Of a DNA stretch of 34,867 nt, positions 12,483-20,354 are shown piece by piece. Every line of letters begins with the position of its first letter. The first letter of the stretch is position 1. Source of the DNA: a virus; the IMG/VR virus record IMGVR_UViG_3300007345_000121, positions 1 through 34,867 of that record; one strand, 5' to 3'. The notes below the pieces were generated by a model that was not told the DNA's origin, did no database searches, and saw only the letters and a program-made list of their open reading frames with translations. The position numbers and the translations under genes are program-made.

Positions 12483-14204
12483 TCAGAGCTTGATTCTAAG
12501 CTCACCGGTAGATGTCTTATAGATGTCTCCAGTGACCAGGCCACCAGATCCTGCAGCAGTGTCGTCCGCATAAGTTGGACAAGAGGCTGCGGCAAGATTG
12601 ATAATGCCGTCATCTTTGATCGTCATGCGTCGTGACGGAATTCCGCTGTCGGAAGTGCCAGCCGTTTCGAAGCCAAGCTCAGCGTACACCTCATTGTTAA
12701 TGGCAGTACCTGTAGACTTGCTTACAATCTTTGCTCCAGCCTGGCTTAGGTCGCCCTGCCCTTCGGTGCCCCTGAATTCGATCTCACCAAGGATGTCGTT
12801 TGCAATAACCGCATTGCCAGCCCTGGTATTTGCGAATTGAAGTATTGGCCCAGTAGAGCCTAGGGCGGTATTGGCAATCAGCACCTGACAGCCGTCATAA
12901 CTTGAGCTAGCAACCTGGAAAGCAGGCTCGGCTACAATTGTATTGAAGGGAGCAGTTTCCGTATCACTAACCAACAGAGGGCCTTCTCCAATCAGGTCGT
13001 CTGCCTGGAACCTGCTATTGACCCAGGCAGTGCCATCGTATCTCAGGATGTCTCCAGCAGTTGGAGCAGTAGTGGTAGTATCTACGTCGGTAAGAGAATC
13101 AATACTATACACTTCCGCGAACTGGATATTGATCATCTGATGGTTTGAATCAGGGTTCTGAGTCGTGGTGGTAGTGTAATGCTTAGATACCACCGTTGTC
13201 CCCTCAGTCGTATAGCCCATGGACAGCCTGGCGTTCGCAACGATTCCACCAGGATTCTGATGAACCTCGGTAAGGCCGGGCGCTGATTGAGAATGGGTTT
13301 CTACTGCAGGATCGGAATAGATCCAGGTCGCGAATGTGACGTTCAACTTTTCAGCAACGGTAGCAATCGTCGCGGTATCACCATTCCCCGTATTCGTCGT
13401 AACGGATTCAATTCCAGTTACGCCAGGAACACTGAATATCGCATAACCGACACTGGCCCCCGTGTCCTGAAATGCGTAAGGACGGGTCTCGCTTGCGGTA
13501 GCTGTTCTGGTGTAAACTTTAAGTACTTGATCGTTTGCTCCGTTCGTAATATTCAGATAGGTTCCTTGCAGAGCCCAGCCAGCTGGTGGGGTTGTCGTTC
13601 CATTGGTTACCGTCATTAGGACAATAACAAGGAAGTCTCCTTCATTGATAGTCGTAAGATCTACGTTAAAGTTAGAGGTAGTTACATCGTGGTCAATGTT
13701 TGCATCACCGATGGCAGGTGGTGTCGAAAGGATAGACCTGTCCTTGGCAGGCACAAAGTTTGTGCCATCGTACTTGAGCGTTTCAGCAGTCACAGGAGCC
13801 ACTGTTGTCAAGTCGGCTGGGATACCACCAGAATTATCCGTGTCGTTGATCCATGCCGAGCCATTGTACTTCAATACCTGACCAGTAGTTGCAGACGTGA
13901 TGGTTACGTCGCTAAGATCATTGATTGCGCCGCCACCAGAATTATCCGTGTCGTTGATCCATGCTGCGCCGTCATACTTTAGCACCTGACCCGTGGTTGC
14001 AGACGTAATGGTTACATCGCTAAGATCATTGATTGCGCTGGCACCACCACCGATTTGAACAATCGAATTATCTGTGTGCTTAGTCCACATCAAGCCATCA
14101 GCCGTATTGATAGCAATCTCTGCTACCTCAAGGTCATTGGCCTGCGGGACTTCCGAAGCAGTACTACTCTTCTTTGGCTTAATAGGAGCGGTAAAATCAG
14201 CCAC
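12483..14204 (-). CDS. Tail fibre, class III
   Basis: 573 residues from a GTG (14202-14204), 22 nt after an element. The N-terminus is different from the other fibres: NDLEVAEIAINTADGLMWTK...IVQIGG (about 24-55), a segment seen at the start of many aquatic-phage fibres. Two nearly identical 36-residue repeats follow (INDLSDVTITSATTGQVLKY...AWINDTDNSGG), then a beta-rich domain (about 170-365), another DVDTTTTAPTAGDILRYDGT repeat, a C-terminal domain (about 410-540) and the terminal segment GGLVTGDIYKTSTGELRIKL. Probable receptor-binding or side-fibre protein. Confidence 0.85.
   Translation of the reverse strand: MADFTAPIKPKKSSTASEVPQANDLEVAEIAINTADGLMWTKHTDNSIVQIGGGASAINDLSDVTITSATTGQVLKYDGAAWINDTDNSGGGAINDLSDVTITSATTGQVLKYNGSAWINDTDNSGGIPADLTTVAPVTAETLKYDGTNFVPAKDRSILSTPPAIGDANIDHDVTTSNFNVDLTTINEGDFLVIVLMTVTNGTTTPPAGWALQGTYLNITNGANDQVLKVYTRTATASETRPYAFQDTGASVGYAIFSVPGVTGIESVTTNTGNGDTATIATVAEKLNVTFATWIYSDPAVETHSQSAPGLTEVHQNPGGIVANARLSMGYTTEGTTVVSKHYTTTTTQNPDSNHQMINIQFAEVYSIDSLTDVDTTTTAPTAGDILRYDGTAWVNSRFQADDLIGEGPLLVSDTETAPFNTIVAEPAFQVASSSYDGCQVLIANTALGSTGPILQFANTRAGNAVIANDILGEIEFRGTEGQGDLSQAGAKIVSKSTGTAINNEVYAELGFETAGTSDSGIPSRRMTIKDDGIINLAAASCPTYADDTAAGSGGLVTGDIYKTSTGELRIKL
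13831..14046 (-). repeat. 108-bp tandem direct repeat in class III fibre
   Basis: The sequence starting at 13831 (GAATTATCCGTGTCGTTGAT) recurs at 13939, exactly 108 bp (36 codons) later, and adjacent bases match closely over the unit. The repeat preserves the reading frame, so unequal recombination would lengthen or shorten the fibre without breaking it. Confidence 0.75.
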
Positions 14205-14225
14205 GGAATCTCAAATAAGCTAGGC

Positions 14226-14236
14226 TAGTATTCCTA
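14226..14236 (-). promoter_or_regulatory. TAGGNANNCTA element upstream of gene at 14204
   Basis: Coding-strand TAGGAATACTA within a perfect dyad GGCTAG-GAATA-CTAGCC. Its TAG is the stop of the class II fibre upstream. Core 22 nt before the GTG. Confidence 0.65.
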
Positions 14237-15940
14237 GCCGCTACCGAAAGTGCCGCCGGTAAAGGAACTAATTTCGCCCTGAGCATATGCCCTGACAGTC
14301 AGTGTTGCGTTGGCCGCAACGCCGCTTGTGTCCCTGACTGCAGCGTAGATAGTTTCGCTAGTAGGTGCATCGTTATTGAAGTAACCCATGGCAGGTGTCA
14401 GATTGGTCGTTTGGCCTGCGGGTATATAGATGTCAAGTAGTACACCATCCCCAGGGACCGGGTCTGTAATGAATTGTCTGCCGCTGTCAGCAGTGCGTTC
14501 TGCAGCAGTGGAATAGAACGTAACCCACGCATTGATGTCAGAGGTGATGGATACGAATGTACCCGAAACTCCAATGGCGGTGAAACTGGCTACGCCACCA
14601 GCTGCTGTCTGTATCTCTGTCGTGCGAGTAGTTCCACCTACGCCAAGGGCAGGTGCTGTTTGCTTGTAAGCCTTCAGGGTAATTTGAGCATCTGCGTTTG
14701 CGCCTGCTGGCGTTCTAACGGCGGCATAGATCGCATCAGCTGCAACCGTGTCGTTGTTGTAATAGTATGTGCCAGGAGAGGCGATAACGGTACCAGCTGC
14801 TGAGATGAGGAACTCGGCAAGAACCCCAGAGCCGGGAGATGGATCTAAGCCATAGTTGCGACCAGCATCGGCGGTTCTGGCGGCGGCGGTTGGATAGAGA
14901 ACGACCCATGCTTCGATATCAGAGCTGCCGCTAACCAGAACACCAGACTGGCCAAGATTAGCAAACGTAGCAGCACCACCAGATGCTACTTGAACTTCGG
15001 TTACCTGGGTGACACTTCCAAAGCCTACAGTTGCGCCAGAAAGGCCTACACTAGCTGGAATCCAGTTGACTCCATTCCATTGCAGTGTTTGGTTTGCAGT
15101 GGGACCAGAGGTGGTGGTGTCTACATCGCTAAGCTCGTCAATGCTTCGATTGAAAGTAGTATTGACCCAGTTGCTACCATTGTACTGAAGATCCTGGCCA
15201 GCAACGGCTCCACCAACAGAAACATCAGTAAGATCTCCCAGGTTAGCCGCGACGTTATCGTTGATCCAGTTTCCGCCGCTGTAGATTAAAGCTTGTCCAT
15301 TCTGAGGATTAGAGATAATCGTGTCAGTAAGGTCGGTGACGTTGGCAGCCGCGTCCCCAGGCTCCCACTCGCTATTGGTGTTATTCCACTTTAGTACTTG
15401 CCCGTCTGTAGGCGGAGTCGTAGCAGTGTCTACATCGGTCAGATCATTGATAGCGGCAACCAGAGCAGGAGTACCACTGAGGTCTGCGTAATCAAGTTGA
15501 GCGTCTACCCAAGCAGAACCATTGTAACGCAGCACCTCCCCGGTAGCAGCTGCAGTGATCGTGACGTCGCTAAGGTCTCCAATCGGCTCTGCTGTGACGT
15601 CCGAGATGTACCCAGAATCATTCGTAAAAGTGCTGACGTTTGTTGGAGTGCCGCTAAGATCTGCGTAATCAAGCTGAGCATTTACCCAGTCAGCGCCGTT
15701 GTAACGTAGCACCTCGCCAGTAGCGGCACTTGTAATTACAACGTCACTAAGTTCATCAATAGTTGATGCTGAAGGGTTCGCTGAGGTTGGAATTAAAGCA
15801 CCACCCTCTACAATATAAAGTCGATCTTCATCCTTTGCATATAAGACTTCGCCTTCAAGAAAGTCTGCTAGATTTGCAGTAAGGGCTGCCTTGAGGCCGC
15901 GAGCAACCCTTACTGGTACACGGTTTGCAGGTACAGCCAC
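14234..15940 (-). CDS. Tail fibre, class II, with duplicated C-terminal domain
   Basis: 568 residues from the GTG at 15940. An in-frame TTG at 15949 is possible, but the GTG aligns with the M-A-x-P-x-N-R start of its paralogues and sits at the normal 21-nt distance from the element. The class II N-terminus (NRVPVRVARG...LYAKDEDRLYIVEGG) is followed by about seven 'DLTDV...GEVLRYNG..WV' repeats (about 55-300). The C-terminal ~250 residues are two copies of a ~115-residue domain beginning SVTQVTEVQVASGGAATFAN and TTRTTEIQTAAGGVASFTAI. Such repeats usually build long trimeric shafts. Confidence 0.87.
   Translation of the reverse strand: MAVPANRVPVRVARGLKAALTANLADFLEGEVLYAKDEDRLYIVEGGALIPTSANPSASTIDELSDVVITSAATGEVLRYNGADWVNAQLDYADLSGTPTNVSTFTNDSGYISDVTAEPIGDLSDVTITAAATGEVLRYNGSAWVDAQLDYADLSGTPALVAAINDLTDVDTATTPPTDGQVLKWNNTNSEWEPGDAAANVTDLTDTIISNPQNGQALIYSGGNWINDNVAANLGDLTDVSVGGAVAGQDLQYNGSNWVNTTFNRSIDELSDVDTTTSGPTANQTLQWNGVNWIPASVGLSGATVGFGSVTQVTEVQVASGGAATFANLGQSGVLVSGSSDIEAWVVLYPTAAARTADAGRNYGLDPSPGSGVLAEFLISAAGTVIASPGTYYYNNDTVAADAIYAAVRTPAGANADAQITLKAYKQTAPALGVGGTTRTTEIQTAAGGVASFTAIGVSGTFVSITSDINAWVTFYSTAAERTADSGRQFITDPVPGDGVLLDIYIPAGQTTNLTPAMGYFNNDAPTSETIYAAVRDTSGVAANATLTVRAYAQGEISSFTGGTFGSG
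15440..15760 (-). repeat. Fibre-shaft DNA repeats (class II gene)
   Basis: Two copies of a module of about 180 bp encoding DVTITAAATGEVLRYNG.AW...AQLDYADLSGTP. They match the larger repeat block in the neighbouring 1455-residue gene, so the two genes share recombinable homology. Confidence 0.7.
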
Positions 15941-15960
15941 AGACGTCAATCAAGCTAGGC

Positions 15961-15971
15961 TAGGATGCCTA
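15961..15971 (-). promoter_or_regulatory. TAGGNANNCTA element upstream of gene at 15940
   Basis: Coding-strand TAGGCATCCTA. Its TAG is the stop of the 1455-residue fibre. The following AGCCTAGCTT resembles the flank of the 14204 site. Confidence 0.65.
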
Positions 15972-18900
15972 AGTGATCTCCCCTCCATCGACGTCGTAGG
16001 TTACGAACTCGATCGGATCGTCCTGAGAGGTAGTATCGATGTCCCCTCCACCATAAACGCCAAAGACGAATGCGCTGTCTACTGTTAAAGCATCTACGTC
16101 TCCGCCATCGCCACGGCCGAGGGAGGCCGAACCACCGCCACCAGAGATATCGGTATCAGGTACCCAGTTGGCGCCATCCCATTTAAGTACCTGGCCAAGA
16201 GTGGGTGGCGTTGTTGAGGTATCAACATCGGTAGCATCATCGATACTAAACGTGCCACCGCCGGATTCGTTTTGAGGTACCCAATTAGCACCGTTCCACT
16301 TAAGTACTTGGCCGCTTGTTGGGGCGGCTGTGGTTGTATCTACATCTGTAAGATCATCGATCGAAGCTGGAACAGTAGGCTTGTTGGTTAGGTCGTTATA
16401 GTCACCAGAGGTGGCTACAGGGGCCAGGGAGGGAGTTCCAGACAAGTCCGAGTAGGCCAGCTGCGCATCTACCCAAGCAGAGCCGTTGTAGCGCAATACC
16501 TCGCCAGACGCGGCTGCTGTAATGGTTACGTCAGTCAGATCATTCAGTGCCACTGGCCCAGCACTGACGGTGCCTGGTTCCCAGTTGCCGGAAGTCGAGT
16601 TCCAGATCAGGCCCTCGCCATTGGACGGAGCGCTAGTGGCCGTATCTACATCATTGAGAGCGTTGATGGAGCTGCCAGAAATGTCTGCTGGAGGAGCAGC
16701 AGAATTAACCCAGTTGCTACCGTTGTAGCTAAGAACGTCTCCAGTTGTTAGGCTGGCTAAGGAAACATTCGAGAGGTCCCCAATTGGCTCTCCGGTAATA
16801 TCAGTAAGATAACCAGCGTCATTGGTAAAACTGCTAACGTTGGTAGGCGTGCCGCTCAGGTCGGTATAGGCCAGTTGGGCATCTACCCAGGCGGTACCAT
16901 TGTAACGAAGAACTTCTCCTGCAGCAGCTGCTGTAATAGTTACATCAGAAAGATCGTCGATGGCACTAACAAGTGCTGGCGTTCCGGTCAGGTCGCTATA
17001 GTCGAGTTGAGCATCGACCCATGCAGAACCATTGTAACGAAGGACTTCTCCGGAGGCCGCTGCGGTGATGGTAACATCACCTAGATCTCCGATGTTTGCG
17101 GGCACTGTTGGAGTGCCTGACAAATCACTATAAGCTAGCTGAGCATCAACCCAAGCGGTTCCGTTGTAGCGAAGTACTTCGCCGGTGGCTGCAGCTGTAA
17201 TAGTTACATCGCTAAGATCGCCAATCGAGTTTCCGGAAATATCTGCAGGAGGAGCAGCAGAATTAACCCAGTTTGTTCCATTGTAGCTAAGAACATTGCC
17301 ATTGGCTGGACTGGTAAGTACAACATCCGAAAGGTCGCCAAGTGGTTCTGCGGTTATACCTGTTAGGTATCCGGCATCATTAGTAAAAGTACTGACGTTG
17401 GTAGGTGTACCACTCAGGTCGGTGTAGGCTAGTTGAGCGTCAACCCAAGCTGATCCGTTGTAACGCAAGACCTCTCCGGAGGCCGCTGCTGTAATTGTTA
17501 CATCGGTCAGATCGTCAAGAACAGAAGCCCCACCGCCTCCTCCAGCACTCCAGGAAAGGGTCCCTGTGCCGTCTGTAGTAAGGACCTGACCATTGGTACC
17601 AGCCGAGGTAGGCAGGGTTAACGTATAGGTCGCTGCAGCGGCGTGTGGAGGGCTCTTGATGGTTACGCCATGAGTATTTGCGCTGCAATTGAGCTTGATC
17701 GACCCGTCGTTAGTATTGCCTCGAACCTCCAGCAGGCCAGTGCCATTAGGGGCAATGCTTACGTTGCCATTGGCGGTACTGACAATGTAGTTACCGTTTA
17801 CATCAAGATTGCCGCCAAGCTGAGGAGTAACATCAAGAACGATGTCAGTAAGGTAGCCAGAGTCATTTGCAAAAGCTGAAACATTAGCAGGAGTATTCGC
17901 CAGGTCAGCGTAATCCAACTGTGCGTCAACCCAGGCACTGCCATTGTAGCGAAGCACTTCGCCGGCGGCTGCAGCGGTAATTGTTACATCGGTAAGATCT
18001 CCAAGTGCTCCACCACCGCCGCCGCCAGCGGGTGCATTGACCCAGTTGGCGCCATCGTATTGCAGTACCTCTCCGTTTGCAAGGTTGGTCAGTACAACAT
18101 CACCAAGAGTCTCTACTGTTGTAACAGGAGTAACTGGCTGCCATTTTCCGGCGGCATTGTTATAGGTAAGAACTTGACCGTCGGTAACATCATCTACGTC
18201 AATTTGTTCAATCTTGTTAAAATTGAATTCATAATAGCCGTCATAGCCTCCTGGGGCAGACTGGCCATAAAGAACAGCAAAACCTTTTCCCCATTCCTTT
18301 TCAGCAAAAGGACTTGTATCGAACGAGCCGTTTTGGGTGCCTTCGGCAGGGCCTTTTAAAGTTGCATCGTAAATTACGCTAGCAGTATTGTACTCCTGTC
18401 TCAGGTAACGCTCGCCATTGGTCAACCACTCGCCGCTACTTGTGGTCCCGGTAGTATCGAAGCCTGTGTACCATGGACCCATCAATGCGGCCCAAAAGTT
18501 AAAGCCTGAACTTTGTTCGGCGATACTAAGCTCTACGGGCCTGGTAAGGTAATACCTGGAAGCATCTTTTTGTCGCCAACGAATAACTAAAGTACGATTT
18601 CCGTCTGCCGCATTACCGGTAACCTGCCACATGCATTGATCGGCGCTTCCCCGTCCCCCGCATTCTTCAAAAGCGAAGTAAAGCTGGTTTGTTGCTCCAG
18701 CCCATCTTTCATCAATATTTTTAAACTCTTCATTTGTGCCGGTTGCATACAAGTAAGGATCTTGGCCGGCAGGCAGGAAAAGAATACCACCAGTGGAACT
18801 AAAAACAAAGCTATCGATGGTATATCCATATAATTCAATTGGAAACGGAACAGAGACTCGAAGATCTCCATTCGGATTTGTTGTTGGATAATAGTGAGCA

Positions 18901-20336
18901 CTAGAGGCACCAAAGTTACTGTACTGAACGACAGTCCATCCATCGGCCTCTGCCTGCGCAATATTCGCGTAACTGCCGCCGAAGGTCGCCTTGCCGACCA
19001 TCTTTGGAAGTCTGTTTTCGTTGTAATTCTGAGTGGGCCTAAGATGAACTTCGTCGTATGTAAAGAATGAAGTGCCATCGCCCTCTTGCGGGCCGGCTCT
19101 GCCCGTGCCGAACAAAGAGTAACTAGTCGGTGTATTGAACGTAGTGTAATCGCAAGTAACACTTGGATCACGCTTGAATCGCCAAGAACAATTCCCGTAT
19201 CTTACCTCATTGTCGTTTGTTTCCCACGAGGCATAGGCGGCAAAACTATCGTTATCATTAAGTTGAACCCATTCAAGCCATGGAATATCTGTATTGACGC
19301 GACTGTTTGGCTCGCCCCTGAAGTGAATGTTGTTTATCCCTGTCCCAGTATATGGATTGTTGTTGAGAATCCAGTCCCCATCCGTCAGAGCCGGATCTAC
19401 TTCGCAAACCTGCTCGTCGCCCTGGTTTAGTTCAATCCAGCCTCTGTAGTTCTCGAAGACAATGCTCTCGAGACGTTGGGGCGTCCACTCATAAGCCCTA
19501 ATCGGGCTAAAAGACTGGGAGTACTTAAAGCTCCATACGTCACGACTAGCAAAAGGATAACCGCTAGTAGTATAAACTACATTACTAGGCGCGTAAAGCC
19601 TATCTAATGGGTCGACTGATACTCCGCCACCACCAGACGCAACGTCACCATTGATCCAATCTCCGGTAGCGGAGTCGTATACAAGGGCTTGACCGTTACT
19701 GACGCCGCTTATGGTGACGTCTGCGTGATTCCCTAGAGTCTGAGCTGCTACGCCTGCGTCAATAGCAGCCTGCTGTGCAGTAGAGACAGGCTTGTCGATA
19801 TCGCTCGTGTTATCGACTTGGTCAAGACCTACGTCTGTTTTGTCAAGCAAACGAACAACAAATTTGTCTTTAGTTGCATCCCAAACAATCGTCGACGGCT
19901 CCACAAAAGAAGAGCCGTTTGCTAGCTTCCAGGTGCCGCGATCAGTCTGTAAAGATGTATCCGGACCTGGGTTGTAAACCCTGATAGTCGTGACACCAGT
20001 GCCGTTCGCCTCAACCGTAAAAATGCCATTGAAACTGGGATCATCAAGACCTGCAATTTCTACCTCTTCTCCACCTACAAGTCCATGCTCATACCTTGTA
20101 TTGTAAGTAGCATAACTACCAGTTCTTTGGTACGATTCAACTTCATAAAGATTAAGGAAGGTACCCTCGACCTCGAAGCTGCCAATCTTATTATTGACGA
20201 GAGTGCCGCCAGGGGTTATGCCATCACCAATATACAGGAATCCGTCATCATAGGTCCAAAGCAGCTCTCCAACCGCTAGTACTACACCGCTAAGGAGACG
20301 TTCTTGTGCAGTACCGCGGCGCAGTTGAAGAGCCAT
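15969..20336 (-). CDS. Giant tail fibre, class I, with tandem shaft repeats
   Basis: 1455 residues. Order: class I Mtd-like N-terminus (MALQLRRGTAQERL...YIGDGITPGG); beta module (NTRYEHGLVGGEEVEIAGLD, about 70-145); a large unique beta-rich domain (about 250-725, rich in Trp, Tyr and Cys, e.g. FAFEECGGRGSADQCMWQVT), the best candidate receptor-binding region; then about twelve shaft repeats of 35-50 residues (DLTDVTITAAASGEVLRYNG type, about 735-1400) interrupted by a QLGGNLDVNG...YTLTLPTSAG segment; and the C-terminal GRGDGGDVD...VYGGGDID module. It is the first fibre gene after the tail-tip genes and likely the main long fibre. Confidence 0.9.
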   Translation of the reverse strand: MALQLRRGTAQERLLSGVVLAVGELLWTYDDGFLYIGDGITPGGTLVNNKIGSFEVEGTFLNLYEVESYQRTGSYATYNTRYEHGLVGGEEVEIAGLDDPSFNGIFTVEANGTGVTTIRVYNPGPDTSLQTDRGTWKLANGSSFVEPSTIVWDATKDKFVVRLLDKTDVGLDQVDNTSDIDKPVSTAQQAAIDAGVAAQTLGNHADVTISGVSNGQALVYDSATGDWINGDVASGGGGVSVDPLDRLYAPSNVVYTTSGYPFASRDVWSFKYSQSFSPIRAYEWTPQRLESIVFENYRGWIELNQGDEQVCEVDPALTDGDWILNNNPYTGTGINNIHFRGEPNSRVNTDIPWLEWVQLNDNDSFAAYASWETNDNEVRYGNCSWRFKRDPSVTCDYTTFNTPTSYSLFGTGRAGPQEGDGTSFFTYDEVHLRPTQNYNENRLPKMVGKATFGGSYANIAQAEADGWTVVQYSNFGASSAHYYPTTNPNGDLRVSVPFPIELYGYTIDSFVFSSTGGILFLPAGQDPYLYATGTNEEFKNIDERWAGATNQLYFAFEECGGRGSADQCMWQVTGNAADGNRTLVIRWRQKDASRYYLTRPVELSIAEQSSGFNFWAALMGPWYTGFDTTGTTSSGEWLTNGERYLRQEYNTASVIYDATLKGPAEGTQNGSFDTSPFAEKEWGKGFAVLYGQSAPGGYDGYYEFNFNKIEQIDVDDVTDGQVLTYNNAAGKWQPVTPVTTVETLGDVVLTNLANGEVLQYDGANWVNAPAGGGGGGALGDLTDVTITAAAAGEVLRYNGSAWVDAQLDYADLANTPANVSAFANDSGYLTDIVLDVTPQLGGNLDVNGNYIVSTANGNVSIAPNGTGLLEVRGNTNDGSIKLNCSANTHGVTIKSPPHAAAATYTLTLPTSAGTNGQVLTTDGTGTLSWSAGGGGGASVLDDLTDVTITAAASGEVLRYNGSAWVDAQLAYTDLSGTPTNVSTFTNDAGYLTGITAEPLGDLSDVVLTSPANGNVLSYNGTNWVNSAAPPADISGNSIGDLSDVTITAAATGEVLRYNGTAWVDAQLAYSDLSGTPTVPANIGDLGDVTITAAASGEVLRYNGSAWVDAQLDYSDLTGTPALVSAIDDLSDVTITAAAAGEVLRYNGTAWVDAQLAYTDLSGTPTNVSSFTNDAGYLTDITGEPIGDLSNVSLASLTTGDVLSYNGSNWVNSAAPPADISGSSINALNDVDTATSAPSNGEGLIWNSTSGNWEPGTVSAGPVALNDLTDVTITAAASGEVLRYNGSAWVDAQLAYSDLSGTPSLAPVATSGDYNDLTNKPTVPASIDDLTDVDTTTAAPTSGQVLKWNGANWVPQNESGGGTFSIDDATDVDTSTTPPTLGQVLKWDGANWVPDTDISGGGGSASLGRGDGGDVDALTVDSAFVFGVYGGGDIDTTSQDDPIEFVTYDVDGGEIT
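16370..18010 (-). repeat. Fibre-shaft DNA repeat block in giant fibre gene
   Basis: About six near-identical units carrying the coding motif DVTITAAA.GEVLRYNG.AWVDAQL lie near 16470-16545, 16870-16955, 16995-17085, 17130-17215, 17430-17515 and 17915-18000, interspersed with divergent units of the same family. Silent differences between copies show they have persisted. The block is a hotspot for copy-number change. Confidence 0.75.
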
Positions 20337-20354
20337 GACATCCCTGTAATCAGG

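Noticed and set aside
15400-18010. Possible CRISPR array from regularly repeated sequence
   Set aside because: The repeats are coding, in frame, divergent and belong to fibre-shaft protein modules. There are no short identical repeats with unique spacers.
7828-20336. Diversity-generating retroelement (suggested by Mtd-like N-termini)
   Set aside because: No reverse transcriptase or template repeat was seen in the window, and the fibre ends are not C-type lectin variable regions.
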